A DNA stretch of 18,055 nt from CAYFUT01 sp964346395 (GCA_964346395.1 CAYFUT010000053.1:1-18055), one strand, 5' to 3'. Positions 7,720 to 14,813 are shown, numbered from the stretch's first letter. Notes: generated from the sequence alone by a model not told the origin. Translations and numbers: made by a program.

Positions 7720-7743
7720 ATTTAAGTTAATTTCAATTAATAG

Positions 7744-7772
7744 TTGACGCAGTTTAAGAATTATACTATAAT
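7744..7772 (+). promoter_or_regulatory. Sigma-A type promoter of the ileS T-box leader
   Basis: TTGACG at 7744-7749 and TATAAT at 7767-7772 are separated by 17 bases, a near-perfect vegetative promoter. Transcription should begin near 7779-7781, at the 5' edge of the T-box leader. TATACT at 7762 overlaps but gives a poorer spacing. Confidence 0.85.
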
Positions 7773-7779
7773 GGTAGGC

Positions 7780-8055
7780 AGTAAAATTAAAGACAAGCAA
7801 AAGTGATGATGGAGAAGAGTAGGTTTAGCTAGAAGCTGACAGCGAGCTGGGAAACATCAGGTGCGAGCCCGGCAGTGGAAGTTAAGCTGAAGATCATCTC
7901 CTAGCTGTTCCTTCGAACCTAGCCGGCAGTAGAGGGAATCGGATGCAGGCCGTTATTCTGCTTGAGTGAATATATGAGACTAAAGCAGGACTCATATATT
8001 AACTAGGGTGGTACCGCGGACTCCTCTCGCCCCTAACTGGGTGGGGGGATTTTTT
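7780..8055 (+). promoter_or_regulatory. T-box riboswitch controlling ileS (isoleucine)
   Basis: This leader senses uncharged tRNA-Ile and allows read-through into ileS. Visible parts are a long Stem I with the distal-loop sequence GGTGCGAGCCCGGCAG at 7860-7875; two adjacent ATC codons at 7893-7898, of which the first is followed by a purine as expected for a specifier; and the T-box sequence AGGGTGGTACCGCG at 8005-8018, which pairs with the tRNA acceptor end. The terminator stem is TCCTCTCGCCC at 8022-8032 with GGGTGGGGGGA at 8039-8049 (three G-T wobbles), followed by TTTTTT at 8050-8055. The isoleucine codon and the downstream ileS agree. The fine pairing of Stem I was not resolved by eye. 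Confidence 0.95.
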
Positions 8056-8074
8056 AGTTTAAAGATCAATTTAT

Positions 8075-8218
8075 AGTTGACAGTTGACAATTATAAACCT
8101 TATTAAAGCAAATTATTTAATTTGTATTAAGTTAGAAACTAAAACTTTTTGGGTTTGGTCTTGAAGTAAATTGTATTTTGAATTTTAATTGTCAATTGTA
8201 CATTGTAAATTGTCAACT
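8075..8218. repeat. 144-bp element bounded by inverted 7-mer arrays in the ileS leader
   Basis: The left edge reads AGTTGAC AGTTGAC AATTATA (8075-8095). The right edge reads GTCAATT GTACATT GTAAATT GTCAACT (8191-8218); its reverse complement is AGTTGAC AATTTAC AATGTAC AATTGAC. The two ends are thus arrays of the same 7-base family in opposite orientation, around an AT-rich core without an open reading frame. It lies between the T-box terminator and the ileS ribosome site, so it would be in the mRNA. It resembles a miniature inverted-repeat element, but no target duplication is clear. Confidence 0.6.
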
Positions 8219-8243
8219 AAATAAAACACGGAGGTGCAGAAAA

Positions 8244-11030
8244 ATGAGTTATAAGGACACACTGAATTTACCGGATACGGATTTTCCGATGCGGGCCAAC
8301 TTGTCGGAACGAGAGCCCGAGTTTCAGGAATTTTGGGAAGAAAAGGACGTTTATGACAAAGCAGTAGAGCAGCGGGAAGGAGAGGAGAAGTTTATTCTCC
8401 ACGATGGGCCCCCGTATGCTAATGGAGATATTCATATCGGCCATGTGTTGAATAAGACGTTAAAAGATATTGTTACGCGCTATTATCATCTGAAGGGTTA
8501 CCAGAGCCCTTATGTTCCCGGTTGGGATACGCACGGACTGCCGATTGAGCATAAGGTGACGACTGAACTGTCTGATGAGGAGCGGAAGGACTTGTCGGCT
8601 GCTAAATTAAGAGACAAGTGCGAAGACTACGCTGTAAAGTATATTGACCGCCAGCGCGAACAGTTTAAACGGCTCGGCGTCTGGGGTGAGTGGGACAATC
8701 CTTATATTACCTTAAATCCGGAATACGAAGCCAAGCAGATTGATGTATTTAAAGAATTTGCGCTGAATAATCTATTATATCAAGGTTTGAAGCCGGTGCA
8801 CTGGTGTACCAACTGTGAAACTGCTCTGGCGGAAGCAGAAATTGAGTATAAAGAGATTAATGGTCCTTCTATTTACGTTAAGTTTCCAGTAAAAGAAGGA
8901 GCAGAACTAGGGGACGTGGAACTGACAGAAGAAGATTATGTAGTGATCTGGACGACTACTCCCTGGACTATTCCGTCTAATTTAGCAATTTCGGTCAATC
9001 CGGAGTTTGAATATGTAATCGTTGATGCTGACGGCGATAACTTAGTTGTGGCCAAGAAATTAGTGGAGGAAGTAATGGATACCTGCGGAATTGAGGATTA
9101 TCAGGTAGTGAGTGAATTTAAGGGGGAAGAACTAGAAGAGGTAGTTTGTAAACATCCTTTCTTTGACCGGGAATCCCCACTACTGTTAGGTGAGCACGTA
9201 ACCTTAGAAGAAGGTACCGGCTGTGTGCATACTGCTCCCGGCCATGGGCATGATGACTTTGTTATCTGTCAGGAACACGGAATTGAGCCGTATGCGCCGA
9301 TGAATGACCAGGGTTACTTTACGGAAGAAGCGGGAGAAGAGTTCGCCGGCATGCATTATGATGATGCAAATATTAAGGTAACTGATTTACTAAAAGAAGA
9401 TAATCTGCTGATGGATTTAAGCTTTGTGGATCACTCTTATCCGCACTGTTGGCGGTGTAAGAATCCAGTTATTTTCCGGGCTACTAAGCAGTGGTTTGCT
9501 TCGGTAGAGGATGTTAAAGAAGAAGCAATGGAAGCAATCAGTAATGTAGACTGGTACCCGGAATGGGGTGAAGTTCGCTTAGGAAATATGATTGAAGATC
9601 GGACCGACTGGTGTATCTCCCGTCAGCGAATCTGGGGTGTACCGATTCCTATCTTTTACTGTGATGACTGCGGAGAGCCGCTGATGACCGAAGAAAGTCT
9701 TGCTGCGGTACGCGATCTGTTTGCGGAAGAAGGATCAGATGCTTGGTATGAACAGGAAGCAGAAGAGATCTTGCCGTCGGAGATCGCGTGTGATAACTGC
9801 GGAGGAACTGAATTTACGAAGGAATCCGATATTATGGATGTCTGGTTTGATTCTGGTTCCAGTCACGCAGCTGTTCTGGAAAATTATGATGTGCTTGATC
9901 GTCCAGCTGACCTTTATCTAGAGGGAACAGACCAGTACCGCGGTTGGTTTAACTCTTCGTTGTTGACTTCTATAATTTCCCGCGGAGAGGCGCCTTATAA
10001 AGGGGTTTTAACGCACGGGTTTACAGTTGATGAACAAGGCAAGAAGATGTCTAAGTCAGTTGGTAATGTGATTGAACCGGCGGAAATTATTGACGAGTAT
10101 GGAGCAGATATCCTGCGGCTGTGGGTTGCTTCTTCTGACTTTAAAGGTGATGTCAGTTTATCTGATAATATTTTAAATGAAAATGCTGAAGTTTATCGGC
10201 GGATTAGAAATACAGCCCGCTATATATTAGGTAATTTGTCTGATTTCGATCCGGAAACAGATAAGGTAGCAGCTGACGAGCTGACTGAAATTGACCAGTG
10301 GGCACTATTGAAATTGCAGCAGGTAGTTGAAGAAGCTAATCAAGCTTACGATAATTACGAATTCCACCGTGTTTATCATGCAGTTCACAATTTCTGTGCG
10401 GTAGAGATGAGTTCGTTCTATATGGATGTTTCGAAGGATCGACTCTATACTTTACCGGCTGATGATCGGGTGCGGCGCTCTGCTCAGACAGCAATGTATG
10501 AAATCCTAATGACGCTGACAAAGATAGTAGCTCCTATTTTAGTCCATACGGCGGAAGAAATCTGGCAGGAATTCCCGGCTGAGTATGCAGAAAGTATTTT
10601 CTTAACTGATTGGCCGGAAGTGCAAGCGGAATATTTAGATGAGGAGCTGGAAGCTAAGTGGGAGCGATTACTGGAGATTAGAAAAGATGTTTCTAAGGCC
10701 TTAGAGTTGGCCCGAGAGGAAGATATTATCGGCCACTCTTTAGATGCGGCAGTTAAGTTGTATCCCAGTAAAGAAATAGCTGAGTTTTTAGCGCAATTTG
10801 ATGATTTAGCTGAATTATTCATCACTTCTCAGGCAGAATTAGCTGCTGCGGAAGCAGAAGCTGATGAGGAGAATGTTTATACCGGTGAGAATACAGATAT
10901 CAAGGTAGCAGTTGGCCCGGCGCCGGGTGAAAAGTGCGAACGCTGCTGGCATTACAGTCCGACAGTCGGAGAAGATGAAGAATATGACGATTTATGCGGG
11001 GACTGTCAGGAAATAGTAGAGCAGTTATAA
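8244..11030 (+). CDS. ileS: Isoleucyl-tRNA synthetase
   Basis: IleRS attaches isoleucine to tRNA-Ile and edits misactivated valine. The class Ia signature HIGH is at residues 64-67 and KMSKS at 601-605; the editing (CP1) domain lies between (for example VIWTTTPWTIPSNLAISV, and GTGCVHTAPGHGHDD). The C-terminal zinc finger has Cys898, Cys901, Cys918 and Cys921. At 928 residues it is the bacterial short type with a C-terminal zinc knuckle. ATG 8244 follows GGAGGTG; the longer frame back to 8178 only translates the repeat element and lacks a ribosome site. It is controlled by the T-box upstream and followed by a terminator, so it is a single-gene unit. Confidence 0.98.
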   Translation: MSYKDTLNLPDTDFPMRANLSEREPEFQEFWEEKDVYDKAVEQREGEEKFILHDGPPYANGDIHIGHVLNKTLKDIVTRYYHLKGYQSPYVPGWDTHGLPIEHKVTTELSDEERKDLSAAKLRDKCEDYAVKYIDRQREQFKRLGVWGEWDNPYITLNPEYEAKQIDVFKEFALNNLLYQGLKPVHWCTNCETALAEAEIEYKEINGPSIYVKFPVKEGAELGDVELTEEDYVVIWTTTPWTIPSNLAISVNPEFEYVIVDADGDNLVVAKKLVEEVMDTCGIEDYQVVSEFKGEELEEVVCKHPFFDRESPLLLGEHVTLEEGTGCVHTAPGHGHDDFVICQEHGIEPYAPMNDQGYFTEEAGEEFAGMHYDDANIKVTDLLKEDNLLMDLSFVDHSYPHCWRCKNPVIFRATKQWFASVEDVKEEAMEAISNVDWYPEWGEVRLGNMIEDRTDWCISRQRIWGVPIPIFYCDDCGEPLMTEESLAAVRDLFAEEGSDAWYEQEAEEILPSEIACDNCGGTEFTKESDIMDVWFDSGSSHAAVLENYDVLDRPADLYLEGTDQYRGWFNSSLLTSIISRGEAPYKGVLTHGFTVDEQGKKMSKSVGNVIEPAEIIDEYGADILRLWVASSDFKGDVSLSDNILNENAEVYRRIRNTARYILGNLSDFDPETDKVAADELTEIDQWALLKLQQVVEEANQAYDNYEFHRVYHAVHNFCAVEMSSFYMDVSKDRLYTLPADDRVRRSAQTAMYEILMTLTKIVAPILVHTAEEIWQEFPAEYAESIFLTDWPEVQAEYLDEELEAKWERLLEIRKDVSKALELAREEDIIGHSLDAAVKLYPSKEIAEFLAQFDDLAELFITSQAELAAAEAEADEENVYTGENTDIKVAVGPAPGEKCERCWHYSPTVGEDEEYDDLCGDCQEIVEQL

Positions 11031-11040
11031 ATATTTTCAG

Positions 11041-11073
11041 CCTGCAGCTTTTTATTGAGTTGCAGGTTTTTTT
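11041..11073 (+). terminator. Rho-independent terminator after ileS
   Basis: CCTGCAGC at 11041-11048 pairs with GTTGCAGG at 11059-11066 (one G-T wobble), followed by seven T. It starts ten bases after the ileS stop. Confidence 0.9.
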
Positions 11074-11120
11074 GTTTAGGGGATTATACTTTTTAGAGGT
11101 TGTGGATGCTTTTTTAATCT

Positions 11121-11193
11121 GATTGACTGAAACTCAATCTTAACCTCAAGTCAAGTCGCCGTCCGGCGGTTTTGTTCTTTTTTGCAGTTTCAG
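11121..11193. repeat. Degenerate 6-mer repeat and small hairpins in the ileS-remA spacer
   Basis: CTCAAT CTTAAC CTCAAG runs from 11133 to 11150 and has the same units as the right arm of the array at 12722-12745. GATTGA at 11121 can pair with TCAATC at 11134, and CTGAAAC at 11127 with GTTTCAG at 11187. A 4-bp GC hairpin CGCC/GGCG (11157-11168) followed by a T-rich stretch could be a weak terminator. This is noted as structure only; the repeat half here has no clear inverted partner. Confidence 0.4.
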
Positions 11194-11341
11194 GGAGGAG
11201 TTAAGGGGTTTAAGCAGTAATATATAAATTAAGGCTTATATTTTCACTATAAAGCTTGTAATCAATCAAAGCGGGTTAGGAGAGATTTTCATGGGGCTAA
11301 AATTAGGTTTGTTTTACTTGTTGGTGTTCTGTTTACCGCTG

Positions 11342-11441
11342 NNNNNNNNNNNNNNNNNNNNNNNNNNNNNNNNNNNNNNNNNNNNNNNNNNNNNNNNNNN
11401 NNNNNNNNNNNNNNNNNNNNNNNNNNNNNNNNNNNNNNNNN
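11342..11441. other. Assembly gap (100 N) flanked by an identical 55 bp, probably spurious
   Basis: Exactly 100 N. Bases 11287-11341 and 11442-11496 are identical over 55 bp and end exactly at the gap edges. Joining them through the overlap removes the gap and gives one continuous small reading frame. A genuine tandem duplication is the alternative but would need both copies to abut the gap by chance. Confidence 0.85.
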
Positions 11442-11445
11442 TTTC

Positions 11446-11607
11446 ATGGGGCTAAAATTAGGTTTGTTTTACTTGTTGGTGTTCTGTTTACCGCTGCTTA
11501 CATTTATGATAAGGGTTTTAGTTACTAAGCAGATAGTCAATAATATATTTTATTTGGCTGCCTTCTTATTTATTTGCTCATCAGCGGACGCACTTTTTGA
11601 TTGCTGA
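11446..11607 (+). CDS. Possible small membrane protein, 53 residues, function unknown
   Basis: The frame starts MGLKLGLFYLLVFCLPLLTF and ends with ALFDC and TGA. It has a hydrophobic segment at about residues 5-23, a short polar patch with RVLVTKQ, and a second hydrophobic segment at 34-46, so a small two-pass membrane protein is plausible. The first 17 codons also occur left of the N-run at 11291-11341, where AGGAGAG at 11278-11284 sits six bases before the ATG, a good ribosome site. If the gap is spurious, that is the true start of this same frame. I do not recognise the family. In many Firmicutes yicC lies upstream of remA; this is not yicC. Confidence 0.45.
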   Translation: MGLKLGLFYLLVFCLPLLTFMIRVLVTKQIVNNIFYLAAFLFICSSADALFDC

Positions 11608-11686
11608 GAAAGTAAAGACTAGAGTTACGGATGGGCGGTCGCTGGAAGCTGAAGTTTAGAGAATTAATCTTTCCGGCTAATGATGC

Positions 11687-11716
11687 TTGCAAAACAGGCT
11701 GTAAATATGGTATATT
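11687..11716 (+). promoter_or_regulatory. Probable promoter of the remA-gmk-rpoZ-coaBC-luxS run
   Basis: TTGCAA at 11687-11692 and TATATT at 11711-11716 are 18 bases apart, with 4/6 and 5/6 matches to the vegetative consensus. They lie 70 bases before the remA start. This is the best candidate in the spacer. Confidence 0.5.
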
Positions 11717-11786
11717 AGTAAGTAGTTTAATAAAAAATATAAATAACGCGGAGAGTTAAATAATATAATTTAGGAGGGTAATGCAA

Positions 11787-12056
11787 ATGAATAAGACAGA
11801 AATTGAATTAATTAATATTGGTTTTGGAAATATTGTGGCGGCTAATCGGGTGATTTCAATTGTCAGTCCTGAATCGGCGCCTATTAAACGGGTGATCCAG
11901 AATGCCCGGGATAGAGGAATGTTGATTGATGCTACGTATGGACGGCGGACAAGAGCAGTGATTATTACTGATAGTGATCATGTAGTTTTATCGGCAGTAC
12001 AGCCGGAAACGGTAGCTCAGCGGTTAGATAATGAGGAAGATGAGGATAGTGAGTAA
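11787..12056 (+). CDS. remA: RemA (YlzA, DUF370) regulator of extracellular matrix genes
   Basis: RemA is a small, oligomeric DNA-binding protein; in Bacillus subtilis it activates matrix and osmoprotection genes, and it is widespread in Firmicutes including non-biofilm species. The family core is visible: EIELINIGFGNIVAANRVI, SPESAPIKRVIQNARDRGML, IDATYGRRTRAVIITDS and VVLSAVQPETVAQRL. Length is 89 residues from ATG 11787, chosen over ATG 11781 because GGAGGG at 11773-11778 is then eight bases away rather than two. It heads the run remA-gmk-rpoZ-coaBC. Its last 26 bases overlap the longest possible reading of gmk. Confidence 0.93.
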   Translation: MNKTEIELINIGFGNIVAANRVISIVSPESAPIKRVIQNARDRGMLIDATYGRRTRAVIITDSDHVVLSAVQPETVAQRLDNEEDEDSE

Positions 12057-12657
12057 GTTTTCTCAACAAGGAGGGGCTGCTGGTGAACCAAAAACAGGGA
12101 AGTTAATAGTTTTGTCAGGGCCCTCCGGAGTAGGGAAAGGAACGATTTTATCTGCTTTAATGGAAGATTATGATGATGTTTGTTATTCTATTTCGGCTAC
12201 TACCCGAAAATGTCGGGCTGATGAAACAGATGGAGAAGATTATTATTTTCTGTCGAAAGAAAAGTTCGAGAAATTAATAGAAGAAGATGAGTTTTTAGAA
12301 TGGGCTCGGGTACATAACAATTATTATGGCACCCCCCGCAAGTATGTGGAGGAGAAGTTGGCCCAGGGGAAAGATGTAATTTTGGAGATTGATATTCAAG
12401 GGGCCAATCAGATTCGGAAGCAATATCCGGAAGCTGTTTTTTTATTTTTGACGCCTCCTTCGCTGAAAGAACTGCAGAAGAGGTTAGAAAAAAGGGGAAC
12501 TGAATCGGAAGCAGATCGACAGACAAGATTAGAAAATGCAAGAAAAGAGTTAGCGGAAAAAGAAAAGTATGATTATGAGGTGCTTAATGACCAAATACCG
12601 GAAGCAGTAGAAAAATTAAAGGCCATTATTATTGCGGAGCGCTGTAAAATAGACTAA
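12031..12657 (+). CDS. gmk: Guanylate kinase (start disturbed)
   Basis: Gmk phosphorylates GMP to GDP with ATP. The P-loop GPSGVGKGT lies at residues 30-38 of the longest frame, followed by the GMP-binding ISATTRKCRADETDGEDYYF, LEWARVHNNYYGTP, and the lid region RLEKRGTESEADRQTRL. The start is uncertain. ATG 12031 has no ribosome site and overlaps remA; GTG 12049 is possible (GAGGAA ten bases upstream). The best ribosome site, AAGGAGGGG at 12068-12076, serves GTG 12083, which is one frame off and stops after seven codons. One extra A in the run at 12090-12094 would give MNQKTGKLIVLSG, a typical Gmk N-terminus, so a one-base deletion there is suspected. The catalytic core is intact. Confidence 0.93.
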   Translation: MRKMRIVSKFSQQGGAAGEPKTGKLIVLSGPSGVGKGTILSALMEDYDDVCYSISATTRKCRADETDGEDYYFLSKEKFEKLIEEDEFLEWARVHNNYYGTPRKYVEEKLAQGKDVILEIDIQGANQIRKQYPEAVFLFLTPPSLKELQKRLEKRGTESEADRQTRLENARKELAEKEKYDYEVLNDQIPEAVEKLKAIIIAERCKID

Positions 12658-12667
12658 AATATTTAAG

Positions 12668-12745
12668 TTTGAGGCTGAGATTGAGTCTGAGCAGTTCATA
12701 AATAATGGTGGTAGTGATTTACTCAAACTCAACCTTAATCTCAAC
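12668..12745. repeat. Inverted 6-mer arrays between gmk and rpoZ
   Basis: The left arm is TTTGAG GCTGAG ATTGAG TCTGAG (12668-12691) and the right arm CTCAAA CTCAAC CTTAAT CTCAAC (12722-12745). Each is four 6-base units, and the arms are in inverted orientation around a 30-base loop. They could form an imperfect hairpin of about 24 pairs with a handful of mismatches. There is no T-run, so it is not a standard terminator. It ends six bases before the rpoZ ribosome site. Confidence 0.75.
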
Positions 12746-12762
12746 TTTCAGGAGGGATAAAT

Positions 12763-12972
12763 ATGTATTTATCAGAACCGACTATGGAAGAATTGGTGGA
12801 CAAATGCGGATCTGACTTTGTAGCAGCCATAGTAGCTGCTAAGCGGGCGCGCGACTTGAATAGTGAAGAAACCAAAAGACTTTTGGACGAATATGAAGGC
12901 GAGCGGCTAGTTTCCCAAGCCTTTGAAGAAATTGTGGCGGGAAAGGTTAAGCCGAAAGCCAGGGAAGAGTAA
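12763..12972 (+). CDS. rpoZ: RNA polymerase omega subunit
   Basis: Omega is the small subunit that helps fold and assemble the beta' subunit into RNA polymerase. The 69-residue protein has the family pattern: SEPTMEELVDKCGSDFVAAI, VAAKRARDLNSE, and a Glu-rich C-terminal part with AFEEIVAGKV. ATG 12763 follows GGAGGG at 12751-12756. The gene stands between gmk and coaBC, its usual place in Firmicutes, and its TAA overlaps the coaBC ATG by one base. Confidence 0.93.
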   Translation: MYLSEPTMEELVDKCGSDFVAAIVAAKRARDLNSEETKRLLDEYEGERLVSQAFEEIVAGKVKPKAREE

Positions 12973-14162
12973 TGTTAACGGGGAAAAATGTAGTACTGGG
13001 AGTCACCGGCGGAATTGCTGTTTATAAAGCTGTGGATGTAGCCAGCCGGTTAAAAAAGTTGGGGGCAGAAGTTGATGTCATCATGACGGAATCAGCTACT
13101 GAGTTTGTCCAGCCGTTGACTTTCCGCTCGATTACTCATAATCCGGTGACAGTGGATATGTTTGCGGAACCTAACCAGTGGGAAGTAGAACATATTTCTC
13201 TGGCTCAGAAGGCTGATTTATTTTTGTTGGCGCCGGCTACGGCCAATATTATCGGTAAATTAGCCAACGGGATTGCTGATGATATGCTGTCTACTACCGT
13301 ACTGGCTACAGAAGCAGAAGTAGTGTTGGCTCCAGCCATGAATGTTAATATGTATCATAATGAGGTAGTCCAAGAGAATCTGAATTATCTGCGGGCGCAT
13401 GGTTATCGAGTGATTGAACCAGATGAAGGTTATTTAGCCTGCGGTGATCGGGGCAAAGGGAGATTTCCGGCTCCCCGGGAAGTAGTGCGGACTAGCAGTG
13501 CTTATTTGCTGCAGGCAGACCAGAACCTGGTAGGAAAGCAGGTTCTGGTGACGGCGGGGGGCACGCAGGAACCGCTGGATCCGGTGCGGTTCATCGGCAA
13601 TCATTCCTCCGGGAAGATGGGTTATGAGTTGGCCCGAGCAGCTGCTGCTAGAGGAGCAGAGGTGACTCTTGTTTCTGCTCCGACGCAGTTAACGGTTCCA
13701 CCGGGAGTGGACTGTGTAAAAGTAACGACGGCTGCTGAAATGGAAGAAGTGGTAATTAGCCGTCAAGAGAGGCAGGATATGATTGTGATGGCGGCAGCAG
13801 TTGCTGATTATACTCCACAGACTTTCAGTCGCAGTAAGATAAAAAAGCAGGAAGCTGATTTGACTTTGGATTTAGAAAGGACAACGGATATTTTAGCGGC
13901 CGTAGGCCACCGCAAGCCAGAAGGACAAATCACAGTGGGGTTTGCAGCTGAAACTGAGAATTTAGTGGCTAATGCCAAGAAAAAACTGCAGCGGAAAAAA
14001 GCAGATTTTATCATAGCGAATGATATTACTGGCGAAGAAACCGGCTTTCAAAGCGATGAAAATCAGGTTTTGGTTTTAAGTCAAGAGGGAAAGCAAGAAG
14101 AAATACCGATGGGCGATAAATTGAAGATTGCTGTGGAAATTTTTGCTAGATTGCCTAGGTAA
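12972..14162 (+). CDS. coaBC: Bifunctional CoaBC (phosphopantothenate-cysteine ligase/decarboxylase)
   Basis: CoaBC carries out two steps of coenzyme A synthesis: joining phosphopantothenate to cysteine (CoaB) and decarboxylating the product with FMN (CoaC). The N-terminal CoaC half shows GVTGGIAVYKA at 9-19, the catalytic His74 in VEHISLA, PAMN at 121-124 and ACGDRGKGR with Cys157. The CoaB half (about 190-396) has TAGGTQEPLDPVRFIGNHSS, the motif AAVADYTP followed by the SKIKK lysines, and FAAETENL. At 396 residues it is full length. ATG 12972 overlaps the rpoZ stop (TAATG), so translation is likely coupled. In most relatives priA follows; here luxS does. Confidence 0.97.
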   Translation: MLTGKNVVLGVTGGIAVYKAVDVASRLKKLGAEVDVIMTESATEFVQPLTFRSITHNPVTVDMFAEPNQWEVEHISLAQKADLFLLAPATANIIGKLANGIADDMLSTTVLATEAEVVLAPAMNVNMYHNEVVQENLNYLRAHGYRVIEPDEGYLACGDRGKGRFPAPREVVRTSSAYLLQADQNLVGKQVLVTAGGTQEPLDPVRFIGNHSSGKMGYELARAAAARGAEVTLVSAPTQLTVPPGVDCVKVTTAAEMEEVVISRQERQDMIVMAAAVADYTPQTFSRSKIKKQEADLTLDLERTTDILAAVGHRKPEGQITVGFAAETENLVANAKKKLQRKKADFIIANDITGEETGFQSDENQVLVLSQEGKQEEIPMGDKLKIAVEIFARLPR

Positions 14163-14173
14163 GGGGGGTTAAG

Positions 14174-14623
14174 ATGGCCGAAGAAGTTGAAGTAGAGAGT
14201 TTCAAATTGGATCATACTCAGGTGGAAGCGCCTTATGTACGGGAAGCAGGCAAGATTACTACTCCCAGTGGAGATGTTATCCAGAAGTATGATTTAAGAC
14301 TTATGCAGCCCAATGAAGGAGTACTTCCTACGGGAGCTCTGCATACAATAGAACATTTATTGGCTGGGTTTATGCGGGAAAAGATAGATAACGTAATTGA
14401 TATTTCCCCGATGGGCTGCCGAACTGGATTTTATCTCAGCAAAGTAAATGTAGAGCAACTTGAAGTAATTGAGCAGGCGCTGGTGGAATCTTTAGAAGAG
14501 ATTTTAGCAGTTGAATCTGTTCCGGCAACTACTCCTGAAGAATGTGGTAATTATCGGGATCATTCCTTGTTTGGAGCGCAGGAATATGCTGAAGAAATAT
14601 TAGCAAGTTTCCAGCAGGAATAA
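14174..14623 (+). CDS. luxS: S-ribosylhomocysteine lyase
   Basis: LuxS splits S-ribosylhomocysteine into homocysteine and DPD, the precursor of the AI-2 signal. The metal site is visible as HTIEH with His57 and His61, and Cys124 in PEECGNYRDH; Glu60 and Cys82 (PMGCRTGFYL) are the catalytic residues. The N-terminal SFKLDHTQVEAPYVR and the DLRLMQPN motif are typical. Length is 149 residues, close to the normal 150-160. ATG 14174 follows GGGGGG and lies 11 bases after the coaBC stop, so luxS is probably co-transcribed with it. Its substrate is made by MtnN, encoded at 7018 in the same window. AI-2 signalling itself cannot be inferred without a receptor. Confidence 0.96.
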   Translation: MAEEVEVESFKLDHTQVEAPYVREAGKITTPSGDVIQKYDLRLMQPNEGVLPTGALHTIEHLLAGFMREKIDNVIDISPMGCRTGFYLSKVNVEQLEVIEQALVESLEEILAVESVPATTPEECGNYRDHSLFGAQEYAEEILASFQQE

Positions 14624-14660
14624 GTAAATTTAAGTAAGAATAAGTAGGTTAAAGTAGAAT
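14621..14660 (+). repeat. 10-bp tandem repeat starting at the luxS stop codon
   Basis: The sequence reads TAAGTAAATT, TAAGTAAGAA, TAAGTAGGTT, AAAGTAGAAT in successive 10-base units, with AAGTA at 14622, 14632, 14642 and 14652. Degenerate GTAG/GCAGG-rich sequence continues to about 14735. The first TAA is the luxS stop codon. No gene is visible in 14624-14813. Confidence 0.75.
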
Positions 14661-14747
14661 GGTAGAGTAGTAAGCAGGTATAGCAGGTGAGAAAATTAGA
14701 GTAAAGGGTAGGAAAGTAGTTTGGGGTAGAAAGTTAATGTTAATTGG

Positions 14748-14774
14748 AACCCTACTCTATAAGTAGGGTTTATT
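14748..14774 (+). terminator. Inverted repeat, probable terminator between luxS and the ABC importer
   Basis: AACCCTACT at 14748-14756 pairs perfectly with AGTAGGGTT at 14762-14770 over the 5-base loop CTATA, followed by a short, weak T tract (TATTT). It most likely ends the luxS transcript. An operator role for the importer downstream is the alternative. Confidence 0.5.
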
Positions 14775-14813
14775 TAATTGATTAAAGTATTAAAAATATA
14801 AGGAGGAGAGAAG

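Noticed and set aside
8022..8055. Ordinary terminator of mtnN
   Set aside because: It is the regulated terminator of the T-box, preceded by its own promoter and the T-box sequence.
8178..8243. N-terminal extension of IleRS from an upstream start
   Set aside because: It translates the inverted 7-mer element and has no ribosome site, while ATG 8244 has GGAGGTG and matches the family start.
7018..14623. A dedicated AI-2 quorum-sensing system from mtnN plus luxS
   Set aside because: Both enzymes are metabolic recycling steps; no AI-2 receptor or lsr-type transporter is visible.
14624..14813. Tryptophan T-box ahead of the importer
   Set aside because: No T-box sequence of the GGTGGTACCGCG type and no specifier stem could be found in this spacer.
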